DNA of 50,132 nt from Micromonospora sp. U21 (GCF_018070045.1 NZ_JAGPYK010000040.1:1-50132), one strand, 5' to 3'. Numbered from the stretch's first letter, positions 42,693 to 50,016 are shown. Program-made: numbers and translations. Notes: generated by a model not told the origin, from the letters alone.

Positions 42693-43337
42693 TTACCCGA
42701 GCAGCTCGTCGGAGCGGAACGGCCGCTGGTCGGTAGAACGAGGCCACTCAGATATGAACAAGCCGCACCTGGCAATTGCCGTCAGCATAAAGAAAGACGT
42801 TACGGCGATCGATGCTGCCAGAAGATAGGGGGCGTTATCTGGCAAGAAGAATAGCCTGACGTTGGCGTAGATGAGGAAGGCAATCGCCCCGACTATCACT
42901 ACGGTGGCGTGGGTGAGAGCGATCGAGTAGTTCATTCTGTCGAGCCATTTGGTATTCAAGGTAAAGTCAAGTGACCCGGACGACGACCATGTATCACCTG
43001 ACGTCGCCACGTTGAGCAGCTCTTTATCGCTTAGAGAAGGAAAGCGGTGACCTATTATCCAGTCCAACGCATCCTGCAAGGCTATCGCCTCAACAAAGTG
43101 CATGGAAATGCGGTCGAAGATGTACGCTGCGACAAGGGGAATGAGCATTGTTGCTACGAACAGGGACTCTACTTTGACTCCTAGCAACGAAAACTCTGCG
43201 ACCATGCCTCGCGCAAGTAGTTCAAAGACGCATGCCGCCAGCAGCAATGCAAGACTGTTTCTTCCAACCTGCTTCTCGTGGCTATTTTTGTTCGCCTGTA
43301 TCGTTACCAGGAAATGAAGGAGGGCTTCCTCGCTCAT
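42693..43337 (-). CDS. Four-helix membrane protein, unknown
   Basis: A protein of about 214 residues with four hydrophobic helices (LALLLAACVFELLARGMVAE, SLFVATMLIPLVAAYIF, ATVVIVGAIAFLIYANV and LLAASIAVTSFFMLTAIA). The long loop between helices 2 and 3 is polar. The gene is clearly less GC-rich than its neighbours, with A/T-ending codons, suggesting recent transfer. The ATG at 43337 has AAGGAGG just upstream. The frame extends to a TTG at 43457, which would give 254 residues, so the N-terminus is uncertain. I do not recognise the family. Confidence 0.65.
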   Translation of the reverse strand: MSEEALLHFLVTIQANKNSHEKQVGRNSLALLLAACVFELLARGMVAEFSLLGVKVESLFVATMLIPLVAAYIFDRISMHFVEAIALQDALDWIIGHRFPSLSDKELLNVATSGDTWSSSGSLDFTLNTKWLDRMNYSIALTHATVVIVGAIAFLIYANVRLFFLPDNAPYLLAASIAVTSFFMLTAIARCGLFISEWPRSTDQRPFRSDELLG

Positions 43338-43710
43338 TTCCTCCTTGGAAAAGGCCGCCTGGAATCGTTGCGGCAACGGCGACAGTGGACGATTGCTGCG
43401 CTTAGTGTTTGGTTCTACTGCCACTGGGTCGCCCTTCTCATCTCTCGGCCTGAGCAAGATCTATGCCCTAATCTGTGGCTTCGACCCTCGCTGGTAACCA
43501 ACGATAGGGGTTGCGGTCAACGAGGTGAGTACGCCATGTCCTCTGCATCTCGCCTAAGGAGAGTCGCCATGATTGAAGATCATCGGGCACAGATCCGGCA
43601 CACTCGATAGCCAGAACCCATGCGAGACGTTGAGATTTGCCAAGGGTTGCAAGCCAGGTCAGAGCACCGTTACGTCCGTCTTGGCCGGCTTCTCCGTCAC
43701 GCCTCGGGTT

Positions 43711-43734
43711 AGGGGTTCCAGTCCCCTCCCTCCA
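43711..43734 (+). other. tRNA 3'-end-like fragment
   Basis: AGGGG-TTCCAGT-CCCCT has exact T-arm geometry and is followed by a seven-base acceptor-like CCCTCCA. No matching 5' acceptor or anticodon arm is upstream, and position 57 of the loop is C, not a purine. It may be a relic of an attachment site in a tRNA gene. Confidence 0.3.
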
Positions 43735-43793
43735 CGCTTCTTGACCAGGGCAATCGTGGACGGTAGGCGAGGAGGTAACCATGACGATCCCGG

Positions 43794-43799
43794 TAGGAT
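43794..43799 (+). promoter_or_regulatory. -10 element TAGGAT, leaderless start
   Basis: TAGGAT ends six bases before the ATG at 43806. Confidence 0.5.
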
Positions 43800-43805
43800 G
43801 CCTGC

Positions 43806-44516
43806 ATGTCCCGGCCAATGATCTTCGATCTCTTCCATACCCTGATCCAGGGTGCCGACGAGGAGCGCGACCGGGTAGTCGGCGAGATGGCGGTCATGGT
43901 CGGGGTGGCTCCGGCCGAGCTGGTGGCCGCGTACCACGCCACCTGGCGGAACCGGCTAGTCCAGTGGGACGTGGAGGAGACCGTCCGCATCCTCGCCGGA
44001 CGCCTCGGCGGCACACCAACTAACAAACAGGTGACACGGGCCGGTGAGCATCGGCGAGCCCTCGGGCGCCGGGTGCTGGACGGTGTCTCGACCGCCACCC
44101 TGGACGTGCTCGACGCGCTACGCGATGACGGGCATCCGCTGGCCCTCATCAGCAACGCCACTTCGGACACTGCCGAGGCATGGCCGCAGAGTCCGCTCGC
44201 CCACCGATTCGACACCGCGGTCTTCTCCTGCGATGTCGGGCTATCCAAGCCAGACCCGGCGATCTACCACCTCGCTGCTGAGCGCCTGGGCGTTGGGCCG
44301 ACGGAGTGCATCTTTATTGGCGACGGCGCAGACGGTGAGCTGGCCGGGGCGGCAGCGGTCGGTATGACCGTCTTCCGGACCACGGAACACAACGACACCG
44401 ACCCCAGCTGGGGCGGGCCGGCTTTCGCTACCCTGGGCGACCTGCCCGCCATACTTCGAAAGCCGTTCAAGGAAATTGAGCCGTCCGGGGCACACACGGG
44501 GCACAAGACAGCGTGA
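43806..44516 (+). CDS. HAD-superfamily hydrolase
   Basis: A 236-residue haloacid-dehalogenase-like protein. Motif I is MIFDLFHTL with nucleophile D8; the second Asp of phosphatase-type DxDxT is Phe, as in dehalogenase-type members. Motif II is LALISNATS, motif III is GLSKPDPAIYHLAAERLGV and motif IV is CIFIGDGADGELAGAAAVGM. A helical cap lies between motifs I and II. The product may be a dehalogenase or a phosphatase; the substrate is unknown. The start is supported by the -10 hexamer just upstream. Confidence 0.85.
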   Translation: MSRPMIFDLFHTLIQGADEERDRVVGEMAVMVGVAPAELVAAYHATWRNRLVQWDVEETVRILAGRLGGTPTNKQVTRAGEHRRALGRRVLDGVSTATLDVLDALRDDGHPLALISNATSDTAEAWPQSPLAHRFDTAVFSCDVGLSKPDPAIYHLAAERLGVGPTECIFIGDGADGELAGAAAVGMTVFRTTEHNDTDPSWGGPAFATLGDLPAILRKPFKEIEPSGAHTGHKTA

Positions 44517-44618
44517 AACGTCGGCAACCAGCGACGAATGACGTGAGCCAAAGACGGGGCGTGACCAGGTTCCGCCTGGATCACCGCAGGTCATGGGACG
44601 CCGGCCCTGAGTTCCGCT

Positions 44619-45509
44619 TCAACATCTGACACGCGTTCTAGGTGACCAAGACGGAGGGTCAAGCTCCGCTAGGAGGAGAGCGGCGGAGCTTGACACCCGT
44701 AGGTGCATCAGGAGGGCAAGGGACCTACTGTGAGGGGGGGCCGGTGGGAGGGCGGCTTGTGTGCCGCCTGCCGTCAATGCGAAGCCACCTGCCGCAATCC
44801 CGATGATGTTGGCCGCGTCTTGCAACAAGGTGCGAAAAGCCACGTAACGTTCGGAGTTGACGAAACGCGCAAAACGCGACGTTGGACCTTGCTGCACCGC
44901 TGCGTCTTCCACTGCCACCGTAGCGAGACAGGCCCGCCCAAGGGCTTCTTCGACGCCACCCCTGCCATAGATTCGAATGTTGCGCAGTCGGTCTGCTACG
45001 CGACTGAGGTGTTGCACCATGAAGGCTCGCGAGTCAGCGTCGAGGTCGTCGGCTGCGGTGACCTCCGAGATCATGTCTTCGACTCGGGCAAGCAAGCGCT
45101 CCACCGCTACCCGTTCGATAGGGGCTTCAGCCTGGCGCGCGCTCAGGAGGTCACCGAGCATGCCTAGAGCGTCAAGCGCCTCCCCGGTAATGATGCTCTC
45201 CGGCCTCCATGCGCCGTGACCAGCAACGTCGAAGACGATGACCGGACGCGCCCAGGCGAGGTAGTTGCGCTCATACCGCCCCCGGATGGCGGACGGCAAC
45301 GCCTCGACGTGGCTCTTGATGTCGGGCAGCAGGCTGGCGACCGCAGCCATCGTCATGACCAGGTCATGGTCGTTGTCGGTTCCCAAGGTCTTGGCCCATG
45401 CACTTCTGAATGGACCGCTTGGATTGGCCTTAAGTACCTCTGCCAGCAGATCGTGATACCGGCTCGCCGGGTTATCTGGAATCAACGTAGGGATCCTCAC
45501 GCCACGCAT
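44619..45509 (-). CDS. Helical protein with one hydrophobic segment, unknown
   Basis: A 296-residue protein I do not recognise. Residues ~1-215 are polar and helical (DLLAEVLKANPSGPFRSAWA, GRYERNYLAWARPVIVFDVA, RVAVERLLARVEDMISEVTA). A hydrophobic stretch (NIIGIAAGGFALTAGGTQAA) lies near 235-255. The last ~40 residues (Pro/Ser/Leu-rich) look unlike the rest and may reflect a frameshift near the 3' end. No ribosome binding site is clear at the ATG. Its position next to the right repeat of the putative element suggests cargo. Confidence 0.55.
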   Translation of the reverse strand: MRGVRIPTLIPDNPASRYHDLLAEVLKANPSGPFRSAWAKTLGTDNDHDLVMTMAAVASLLPDIKSHVEALPSAIRGRYERNYLAWARPVIVFDVAGHGAWRPESIITGEALDALGMLGDLLSARQAEAPIERVAVERLLARVEDMISEVTAADDLDADSRAFMVQHLSRVADRLRNIRIYGRGGVEEALGRACLATVAVEDAAVQQGPTSRFARFVNSERYVAFRTLLQDAANIIGIAAGGFALTAGGTQAALPPAPPHSRSLALLMHLRVSSSAALLLAELDPPSWSPRTRVRC

Positions 45510-45528
45510 TGCCGAACGAAGGGTGCTC

Positions 45529-45547
45529 AGGCCGTCGCCAGGCCGTC
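45529..45547. repeat. 19-bp direct repeat, right copy
   Basis: AGGCCGTCGCCAGGCCGTC, identical to 40096-40114. Confidence 0.6.
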
Positions 45548-45646
45548 AAGCGCTGGACAACCACGACCAACGACGACCTCTGGGGACGACGTTTGCCCAG
45601 GTAACTGGGCGTGTCTCAGCTGCCAACCTGGAAGGGTGGCTGTGCC

Positions 45647-46141
45647 TTACCTGTAGTTGGTGAACTGGAGCGCGACGCCGAAGTCCTCGCCCTTGAGCAG
45701 CGAGATGACCGCCTGGAGGTCGTCCCTCTTCTTGCCGGTGACCCGGAGCTGGTCGCCCTGGATCTGGGCCTGGACGCCCTTGGGGCCCTCGTCGCGGATC
45801 TTCTTGCTGATCGCCTTGGCCTTGTCCGTCTCGATGCCCTGGATCACCTTGCAGTCGATCTTGAAGACCTTGCCGGACGGGCGCGGGTCGCCGGCGTCCA
45901 GCGACTTGAGCGAGATGTTCCGCTTGACCAGCTTCTCCTTGAACACGTCCAGCGCGGCGCGTACCCGCTCCTCGGTCTCCGCCTGGAGGCCGATCGCCTC
46001 CTCACCCGACCAGGAGATCTCCGCGCCGGTGCCGCGGAAGTCGAACCGCGTCGAGAGCTCCTTCTCCGCCTGCCGGAGGGCGTTGTCGACCTCCTGGCGG
46101 TCGACCTTGCTCACGATGTCGAAAGACGGGTTCGCTGGCAT
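45647..46141 (-). CDS. yajQ: YajQ family nucleotide-binding protein
   Basis: A 164-residue protein of the YajQ family, with two ferredoxin-like domains and normal length. Signatures are SFDIVSKVDRQEVDNALRQA at the N-terminus, STRFDFRGTGAEISW and RDDLQAVISLLKGEDFGVAL at the C-terminus. Homologues bind cyclic di-GMP or RNA; which applies here is unknown. AGGAG lies eight bases upstream of the ATG. The last codons (LQFTNYR, stop TAA) overlap the right-hand repeat of the putative integrated element, so the present 3' end may have been supplied by that element. Confidence 0.95.
   Translation of the reverse strand: MPANPSFDIVSKVDRQEVDNALRQAEKELSTRFDFRGTGAEISWSGEEAIGLQAETEERVRAALDVFKEKLVKRNISLKSLDAGDPRPSGKVFKIDCKVIQGIETDKAKAISKKIRDEGPKGVQAQIQGDQLRVTGKKRDDLQAVISLLKGEDFGVALQFTNYR
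45653..45670 (-). repeat. yajQ 3' end, putative attachment site (right)
   Basis: The 18-bp core GTAGTTGGTGAACTGGAG inside the intact yajQ gene is identical to 40034-40051. Confidence 0.7.
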
Positions 46142-46289
46142 GCTTCTGCTCCTGCTGTCCGGCGGTCTGGGCCCTGCCGTCGGCCGCCGACCGGCGGCAC
46201 GACCCCCTGACCGTACCCGGTTGCGCCGGTGCCGGGGTGAGCCGCTATCCTTGCTTCCGCCGCCGCGTTGCGACGCGGTGGGGTGCCCT

Positions 46290-46373
46290 GGCGGGTTGCC
46301 CGAGCGGCCAATGGGAGCGGACTGTAAATCCGTCGCGAAAGCTTCAGAGGTTCGAATCCTCTACCCGCCACCA
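46290..46373 (+). tRNA. tRNA-Tyr (GTA)
   Basis: An 84-base class II tRNA. The acceptor stem is GGCGGGT/ACCCGCC, the anticodon loop CTGTAAA gives anticodon GTA, a long variable arm follows, the T-arm is GAGGTTCGAATCCTC, and CCA is encoded at 46371-46373. It stands alone between yajQ (opposite strand) and an accessory region. Such tRNA 3' ends are common integration sites. Confidence 0.97.
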
Positions 46374-46378
46374 GGGAA

Positions 46379-46425
46379 CGACGAGGCCTCTGACCTGCGG
46401 AAACGTGGTTCAGGGGCCTTCGTCG
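46379..46425 (+). terminator. Terminator after tRNA-Tyr
   Basis: CGACGAGGCCTCTGACC pairs with GGTTCAGGGGCCTTCGTCG with small bulges, around an 11-base loop, six bases after the CCA end. Confidence 0.7.
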
Positions 46426-46507
46426 CTTCCGGCTGTTGTTGACCGCCGTTGCCCCTGATCGACTGCCTGATCGGGCACGTAAGGGGCACGCATGCGAGGA
46501 GTTTGCT

Positions 46508-47308
46508 GTGGCGGAAACCCTGAGTGGCGATCCGGTGAGCCAGCCTGAGGGGACGCTGGCTGAGGTGGCTTGGGCGTCGGAGGCCATGAGGGCGGGGTTC
46601 GTCGCGCAGATGACCCCGGCGTTGACGACGCTGGCTGAGGCGGCTCGGGCGTCGGAGGCCATGAGGGCGGGGTTCGTCGCGCAGATGACCCCGGCGTTGA
46701 CGACGCTGGCTGAGGCGGCTCGGGCGTCGGAGGCCATGAGTGCCGGGTTCGCGGGGCAGATGATCCCTGCTCTGAAGACCTTGGCCCAGGCACACCGGCT
46801 CAGCCTGAAGCAGGTCGACTCCGGGGTCTGGGAGCACCTTGCAGCCAGTGCCAATCTTTTCGCCTCCGTTGGCATCGCTGACGTCCTCCGAGAGGAGGTT
46901 TCCGGCCTTGTCGAACATCCCGCTGCGTGGCTGGATGAGACCGAGGCAGCTGCAAAGGCTGGTGACGAACGGGCCGGAGATGCTCTCGTCCTGGTCCGCT
47001 ACCTCTTCGGGTGCTTCCTACTTCTGGCCCAGCGTCTGAACCCCTCGGCCAGGGCCATCGAGAGGGTTGGCGCGTTGGTCGCACTCTCTGTCCTGATGAC
47101 CGTCGTGGTGGGGACGACGCACGCCAATAGCCCGAAGACCTTGGAGAAGTGGGACACCTTGCTCGGTACACCCCTCGGCATCCTCGGGGTTTACTTGGCC
47201 ATCTCCGGCTCGGGCGGCAAACGACTGCGGAGACAGAAGCCCAGCCTGAACAGGCGGGGTAGCAGTAAGCCTCGGACGAGATTGCTTAGGCGGTACCGCC
47301 ACCGGTAG
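46508..47308 (+). CDS. Tandem-repeat membrane protein, unknown
   Basis: A 266-residue protein. Residues ~16-90 are three copies of a 25-residue helical repeat (TLAEAARASEAMRAGFVAQM plus TPALT). A helical domain follows (EHLAASANLFASVGIADVLR), then two hydrophobic segments near 200-250 (RVGALVALSVLMTVVVGTTH and LLGTPLGILGVYLAISGS) and a basic tail (RLRRQKPSLNRRGSSKPRTR). GTG at 46508 has GAGGAG six bases upstream. I do not recognise a family. It is the first gene after tRNA-Tyr and is followed by a large hairpin. Confidence 0.7.
   Translation: MAETLSGDPVSQPEGTLAEVAWASEAMRAGFVAQMTPALTTLAEAARASEAMRAGFVAQMTPALTTLAEAARASEAMSAGFAGQMIPALKTLAQAHRLSLKQVDSGVWEHLAASANLFASVGIADVLREEVSGLVEHPAAWLDETEAAAKAGDERAGDALVLVRYLFGCFLLLAQRLNPSARAIERVGALVALSVLMTVVVGTTHANSPKTLEKWDTLLGTPLGILGVYLAISGSGGKRLRRQKPSLNRRGSSKPRTRLLRRYRHR
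46553..46777 (+). repeat. 75-bp in-gene tandem repeat, three copies
   Basis: Copies start at 46553, 46628 and 46703, each opening with ACGCTGGCTGAG. Copies one and two differ at only two bases; copy three has diverged in its second half. Confidence 0.9.
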
Positions 47309-47311
47309 CTG

Positions 47312-47449
47312 GCGGATCTCCTCGTCGGGCAGTTGTAGACCTTCCAGCCTCCCCGGACGGGGACAAGGTGGAGCGCCCTACTGGACGAACGACCTTGGCC
47401 CCGTCCGGGGAGGCTGGTAGCCCTTGTGGTGCCCGACGAGGGGATCCGC
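47312..47449. repeat. 138-bp nested inverted repeat
   Basis: Outer arms 47312-47331 and 47430-47449 (20 bp, one mismatch) and inner arms 47344-47369 and 47392-47417 (26 bp, one mismatch) are separated on both sides by a 12-base non-pairing segment, with a 22-base central loop. It begins four bases after the stop codon of the repeat-protein gene. No U-tract follows. It may be a terminator, a structured RNA or a small palindromic mobile element. Confidence 0.75.
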
Positions 47450-47581
47450 GCCTGATCTCTGAGGAGGGCCGGGGTTCGGGGCGGAGCCCTGAGGTCTTCA
47501 AGGTCCTGTCGTTCGTCAACGTGGCCGGCTGGCCCGGCCGATGCCGGCCGGAGATCGCCAGCAGGCCGGGGCCGGGCCGGC

Positions 47582-47601
47582 GCGGCCCGCTTGCGGGCCG
47601 C
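47582..47601 (+). terminator. GC-rich hairpin
   Basis: GCGGCCCGC and GCGGGCCGC are perfectly complementary across TT, followed by CTTGATTCATAAG. Possibly a terminator. Confidence 0.45.
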
Positions 47602-47782
47602 CTTGATTCATAAGAGGCCAATTCGGCAGTCTCCGCCATCCAGCACCGCCATCCGGCACGGGCATCAGCTGTTCAGGCGGTCGCCACGGCTGCGCGCTCG
47701 GCTGTTGCTGCTCGCAGGGGTCTATGCCGAACGGGAGGCAGCTAATAGAGTCTCCCTACGGCGCGTAGTGGAAAGGGTGGCG

Positions 47783-48696
47783 ATGAGTGATGCTCCCGGG
47801 GAGAACTTGCCCGAGCCATGGTTTGCGGAGAGGCCGTGTGTGGTCCTGCTTTACCGCATCAACCGCCGGCCTCTCCCGGAGCCATCACTATTCGCGCATC
47901 AGCCCGAGTTGTTCATGGATCATCTTGTTGAAGTCCTGCAGTTCGGGGTCCCGGAGGTAACGGGACGTCGCAACAAGAGAGAGTGGAGGCTCGGCAATCG
48001 GGAGATTACTTCCGATGGGGACGCATTGTTCGGTCAGATCGGTTGGGTTCGTACCGACTACCGGGCCGCCGATCATTACAACCAGACCGAGATGCGTTGG
48101 GAAGACATCGTGGAAGGTCGGGACGTGTCAGCCCGGGCACCCTTCGCAATTGATGGGGGGGGAGTCGAATCCTGGGTGTCTTGCAGCATCCTTCTTTCGC
48201 TCCGACAACGGTTGCTAAGGTCTTCGAAAATCTTCTTCGCAGAGGTGAAGAAGCACGAGAGGCCGCATCCACAGAGTGGTCCGTCGAACCCATTCTCGAT
48301 GAGCAGGACTTTCTGAGTTGGCTTCGGTCAGTGGACTCGGTCCAGAAGATTATGATGGTAGCCAAGCTGCCGAACCCAGACGCGTTGCCTGAGTTCGAGC
48401 CAGTGTGGGATCGGATGCAGCAGCGAAAGGCTCGCCTTCTGAAGGAGATCATGGAGGCGGCCAACGCTGACATCGGCCTCCAGGAGCTGGAGGAGGACGC
48501 CCAGGTCCGCGCTTTCCTTGCAATGGGAGCCAATGCCTTCGGCTACGTCGTGGCGGATGGTCGGCGAGGGCGACATGACACTCGGTACGACCAGCGCGAG
48601 AGATCGGCCCACGAGCGGACAGACGAGCTACCATCGAACTGGGTGCAAGTCCTAGGAATCATGCTCAGCATGATTCGGGATTGGCGGCGGCGATGA
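47783..48696 (+). CDS. Unknown protein, split by a -1 frameshift at a G8 tract
   Basis: From ATG 47783 the frame encodes about 125 residues (MSDAPGENLPEPWFAERPCV, WRLGNREITSDGDALFGQIG, RDVSARAPFAIDGG) up to eight consecutive G at 48155-48162. In that frame an unlikely tail runs to a stop at 48314-48316. Shifting -1 within the G run continues into SRILGVLQHPSFAPTTVAKV and RARLLKEIMEAANADI, ending at 48696 for a total of about 304 residues. The second half is coherent and its stop overlaps the next start as ATGA, so the full product is probably the real gene. The G run may be a slippage site, a mutation or a sequencing error. I do not recognise a function. Confidence 0.6.
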
Positions 48697-49274
48697 CCTT
48701 CGGACGTGGAGAATTTGGGTTCTGGCGGAACGTCGCACGGACATCCGTCGGCCAGTTGGTTGGCTTGGAAGGGTTGCTCGCCGTGATCCTCGGCTGCACC
48801 GGTGGCATTCTTCTTATCCACACGGCCTCCTTAGAGGCCCGCGTCGGCACGGCCGGCGACATTCTCACTCTCGGGTCTGCGCTCGTTGGCGTTGTTTTCG
48901 CCGGGTTTGCCTTGGTGATAGCGCTGCTCTCAGATCGTTACCTTCTCCTCCTAGAGAAATCACCAAGCGGCACCAAGGCGTTCCTTGCGCCATTTATGAT
49001 CAACATCGGAGTGCAGGTATTCGTCGTCATCCTCTCCGTCGCCTACCGTGCCGCTGCGAAATCGGTGCCTCCACCTGTTGAGAAGGTCGCGTTCGTTGCC
49101 CTCTGCGTCTTGTTCATCTACGCGGCGCTAAACATTGTGGCCCTTGCTCGGAGCGTCTTGGCGCACGGCGCTACTCGGGCGGAGCAAGCGACGATCGATG
49201 AGCTTCAGCGAATCGTAGATGCTCGGCGGCGAGCTGAAGGTATGCCCGAATCTGGCGGACGAAGCATAAGGTAA
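48693..49274 (+). CDS. Four-helix membrane protein, coupled to the frameshifted gene
   Basis: A 193-residue protein with four hydrophobic helices: GLLAVILGCTGGILLIHTA, LVGVVFAGFALVIALLS, INIGVQVFVVILSVAY and VAFVALCVLFIYAALNIVAL. A helical charged tail follows (ATRAEQATIDELQRIVDARR). ATG at 48693 overlaps the preceding stop (ATGA), so it is translated with the split gene; a TTG at 48681 is less likely. I do not recognise the family. The pair looks like a two-gene accessory module with one soluble and one membrane partner. Confidence 0.7.
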   Translation: MTFGRGEFGFWRNVARTSVGQLVGLEGLLAVILGCTGGILLIHTASLEARVGTAGDILTLGSALVGVVFAGFALVIALLSDRYLLLLEKSPSGTKAFLAPFMINIGVQVFVVILSVAYRAAAKSVPPPVEKVAFVALCVLFIYAALNIVALARSVLAHGATRAEQATIDELQRIVDARRRAEGMPESGGRSIR

Positions 49275-49297
49275 CTGCAGGTCCCACTGTTGTCGGA

Positions 49298-49906
49298 TCA
49301 CACGTCCGGCTCGATGGGGAACAGCGTGAGCAGTGCCTCTGCCCGTGCCCGGATGATCCGTTCCCGCTCGGCGCGTTGGCGTGCGTCCGTGTGGGTGTCC
49401 TGACCGGTGATCTGTCCGGGCCACTTGCGGTAGAGAAGGCCGGGTTCGGCGATGAAGTAGCCGCAGCTGGTGATGCTGAGTGCGAAGAGTAGGCCGGTGT
49501 CCTCGGAGGTGGGCAGCGCCATCCAGCCGCCCAGCGCAAGAAGGAGCTGCCGACGGGCACACAGCGTGGCGGGGTGTACAGGAAGCCAGTGGTGTTGGCG
49601 CCAATGCTGGTAGACGGTGCCGCGTTCGATTGGGCCGCCGGCTGGGTCGCTGTGTTCCCAACCGATGGTGGACCCGTCCGGCATGAGGTCGAGTACGCGT
49701 GCGGTCGTCCAGTCCACGTCGTGGTGCTCGTCAAGGATGCGGATGTCTCGTGCGAGTGCACCCTCGGTGAGTTGGTCGTCAGCGTCGAGCACCTTGACGA
49801 GTTCGCCCTCAGCGCGACCGAGCGCGAGCGTCCGAGCTACGCCGGGTCCGCCGTGCCGGCCCATGCCGTAGCTGATCCGCTCGTCGTCTGGCAGAAAGTT
49901 CTCATG
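49298..49906 (-). pseudogene. 5'-truncated family 2 glycosyltransferase
   Basis: The frame encodes the middle and C-terminal parts of a GT2-type enzyme: LPDDERISYGMGRHGGPGVA, then VKVLDADDQL with the DxD-type metal motif, and later GWMALPTSEDTGLLFALSI. The usual N-terminal nucleotide-binding segment (about 60 residues) is absent; upstream, homology stops near 49900 and an in-frame stop lies a little further. An internal ATG at 49864 could start a 188-residue product, but it would lack the donor-binding part. The break coincides with a recombinase fragment on the other strand. Confidence 0.7.
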
Positions 49907-50016
49907 GCGTCCTGGTCGCCGCCCGCCGGCTGGGTCACTCCAACGCCAGCGTCACGACTCGCCACTACGCCCGAGCTGTCGACGGCCGGGATGCCCTGTC
50001 TGTCAGGGTGAGTTGA
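49903..50016 (+). pseudogene. Tyrosine recombinase (integrase) C-terminal remnant
   Basis: The plus strand reads GVLVAARRLGHSNASVTTRH then YARAVDGRDALSVRVS and a stop at 50014-50016. LGHSNASVTTRHYA matches the end of phage-type integrases, with the catalytic His (LGH) and the nucleophilic Tyr (RHY). The preceding ~300 residues are missing; homology begins at the glycosyltransferase break. It is a relic of an integrase from a mobile element. Confidence 0.72.

Larger units (their letters stand above)
43458..43805. other. Intergenic region with tRNA T-arm-like remnant
   Basis: No gene is apparent. The sequence is less GC-rich on the left and contains a 5-bp-stem, 7-base-loop T-arm look-alike at 43711-43727. 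GGAGGTAACC precedes an ATG at 43781, but that frame is not a convincing gene. Confidence 0.4.
40034..45670. mobile_element. Putative integrated element at the yajQ 3' end
   Basis: A 5.6-kb stretch bounded by direct repeats of the yajQ 3' end. It carries a truncated acetyltransferase gene, an LtrA gene, a structured gene-free region, a low-GC membrane-protein gene, a HAD hydrolase and an unknown helical protein. No integrase gene is present inside, so it would be a non-autonomous or decayed element. The boundaries are seen in the sequence; mobility is an inference. Confidence 0.55.
47309..47782. other. Gene-free region with large hairpins
   Basis: These 474 bases hold the 138-bp nested inverted repeat (47312-47449) and a 9-bp perfect hairpin (47582-47601), with a GC-rich stretch of GGCCGG runs between. 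No gene is evident before the ATG at 47783. Confidence 0.6.

Noticed and set aside
43781..44023. ATG with a strong GGAGGTAACC ribosome binding site upstream of the HAD gene
   Set aside because: The frame gives Arg/Gly-rich shadow sequence across the HAD gene. The HAD frame from 43806 has complete motifs.
46361..46918. 185-residue minus-strand frame over the repeat protein
   Set aside because: Its apparent repeats only mirror the 75-bp units of the plus-strand gene, which has a ribosome binding site.
49574..50011. 145-residue plus-strand frame
   Set aside because: It is antisense to the glycosyltransferase and in a different frame from the integrase remnant.
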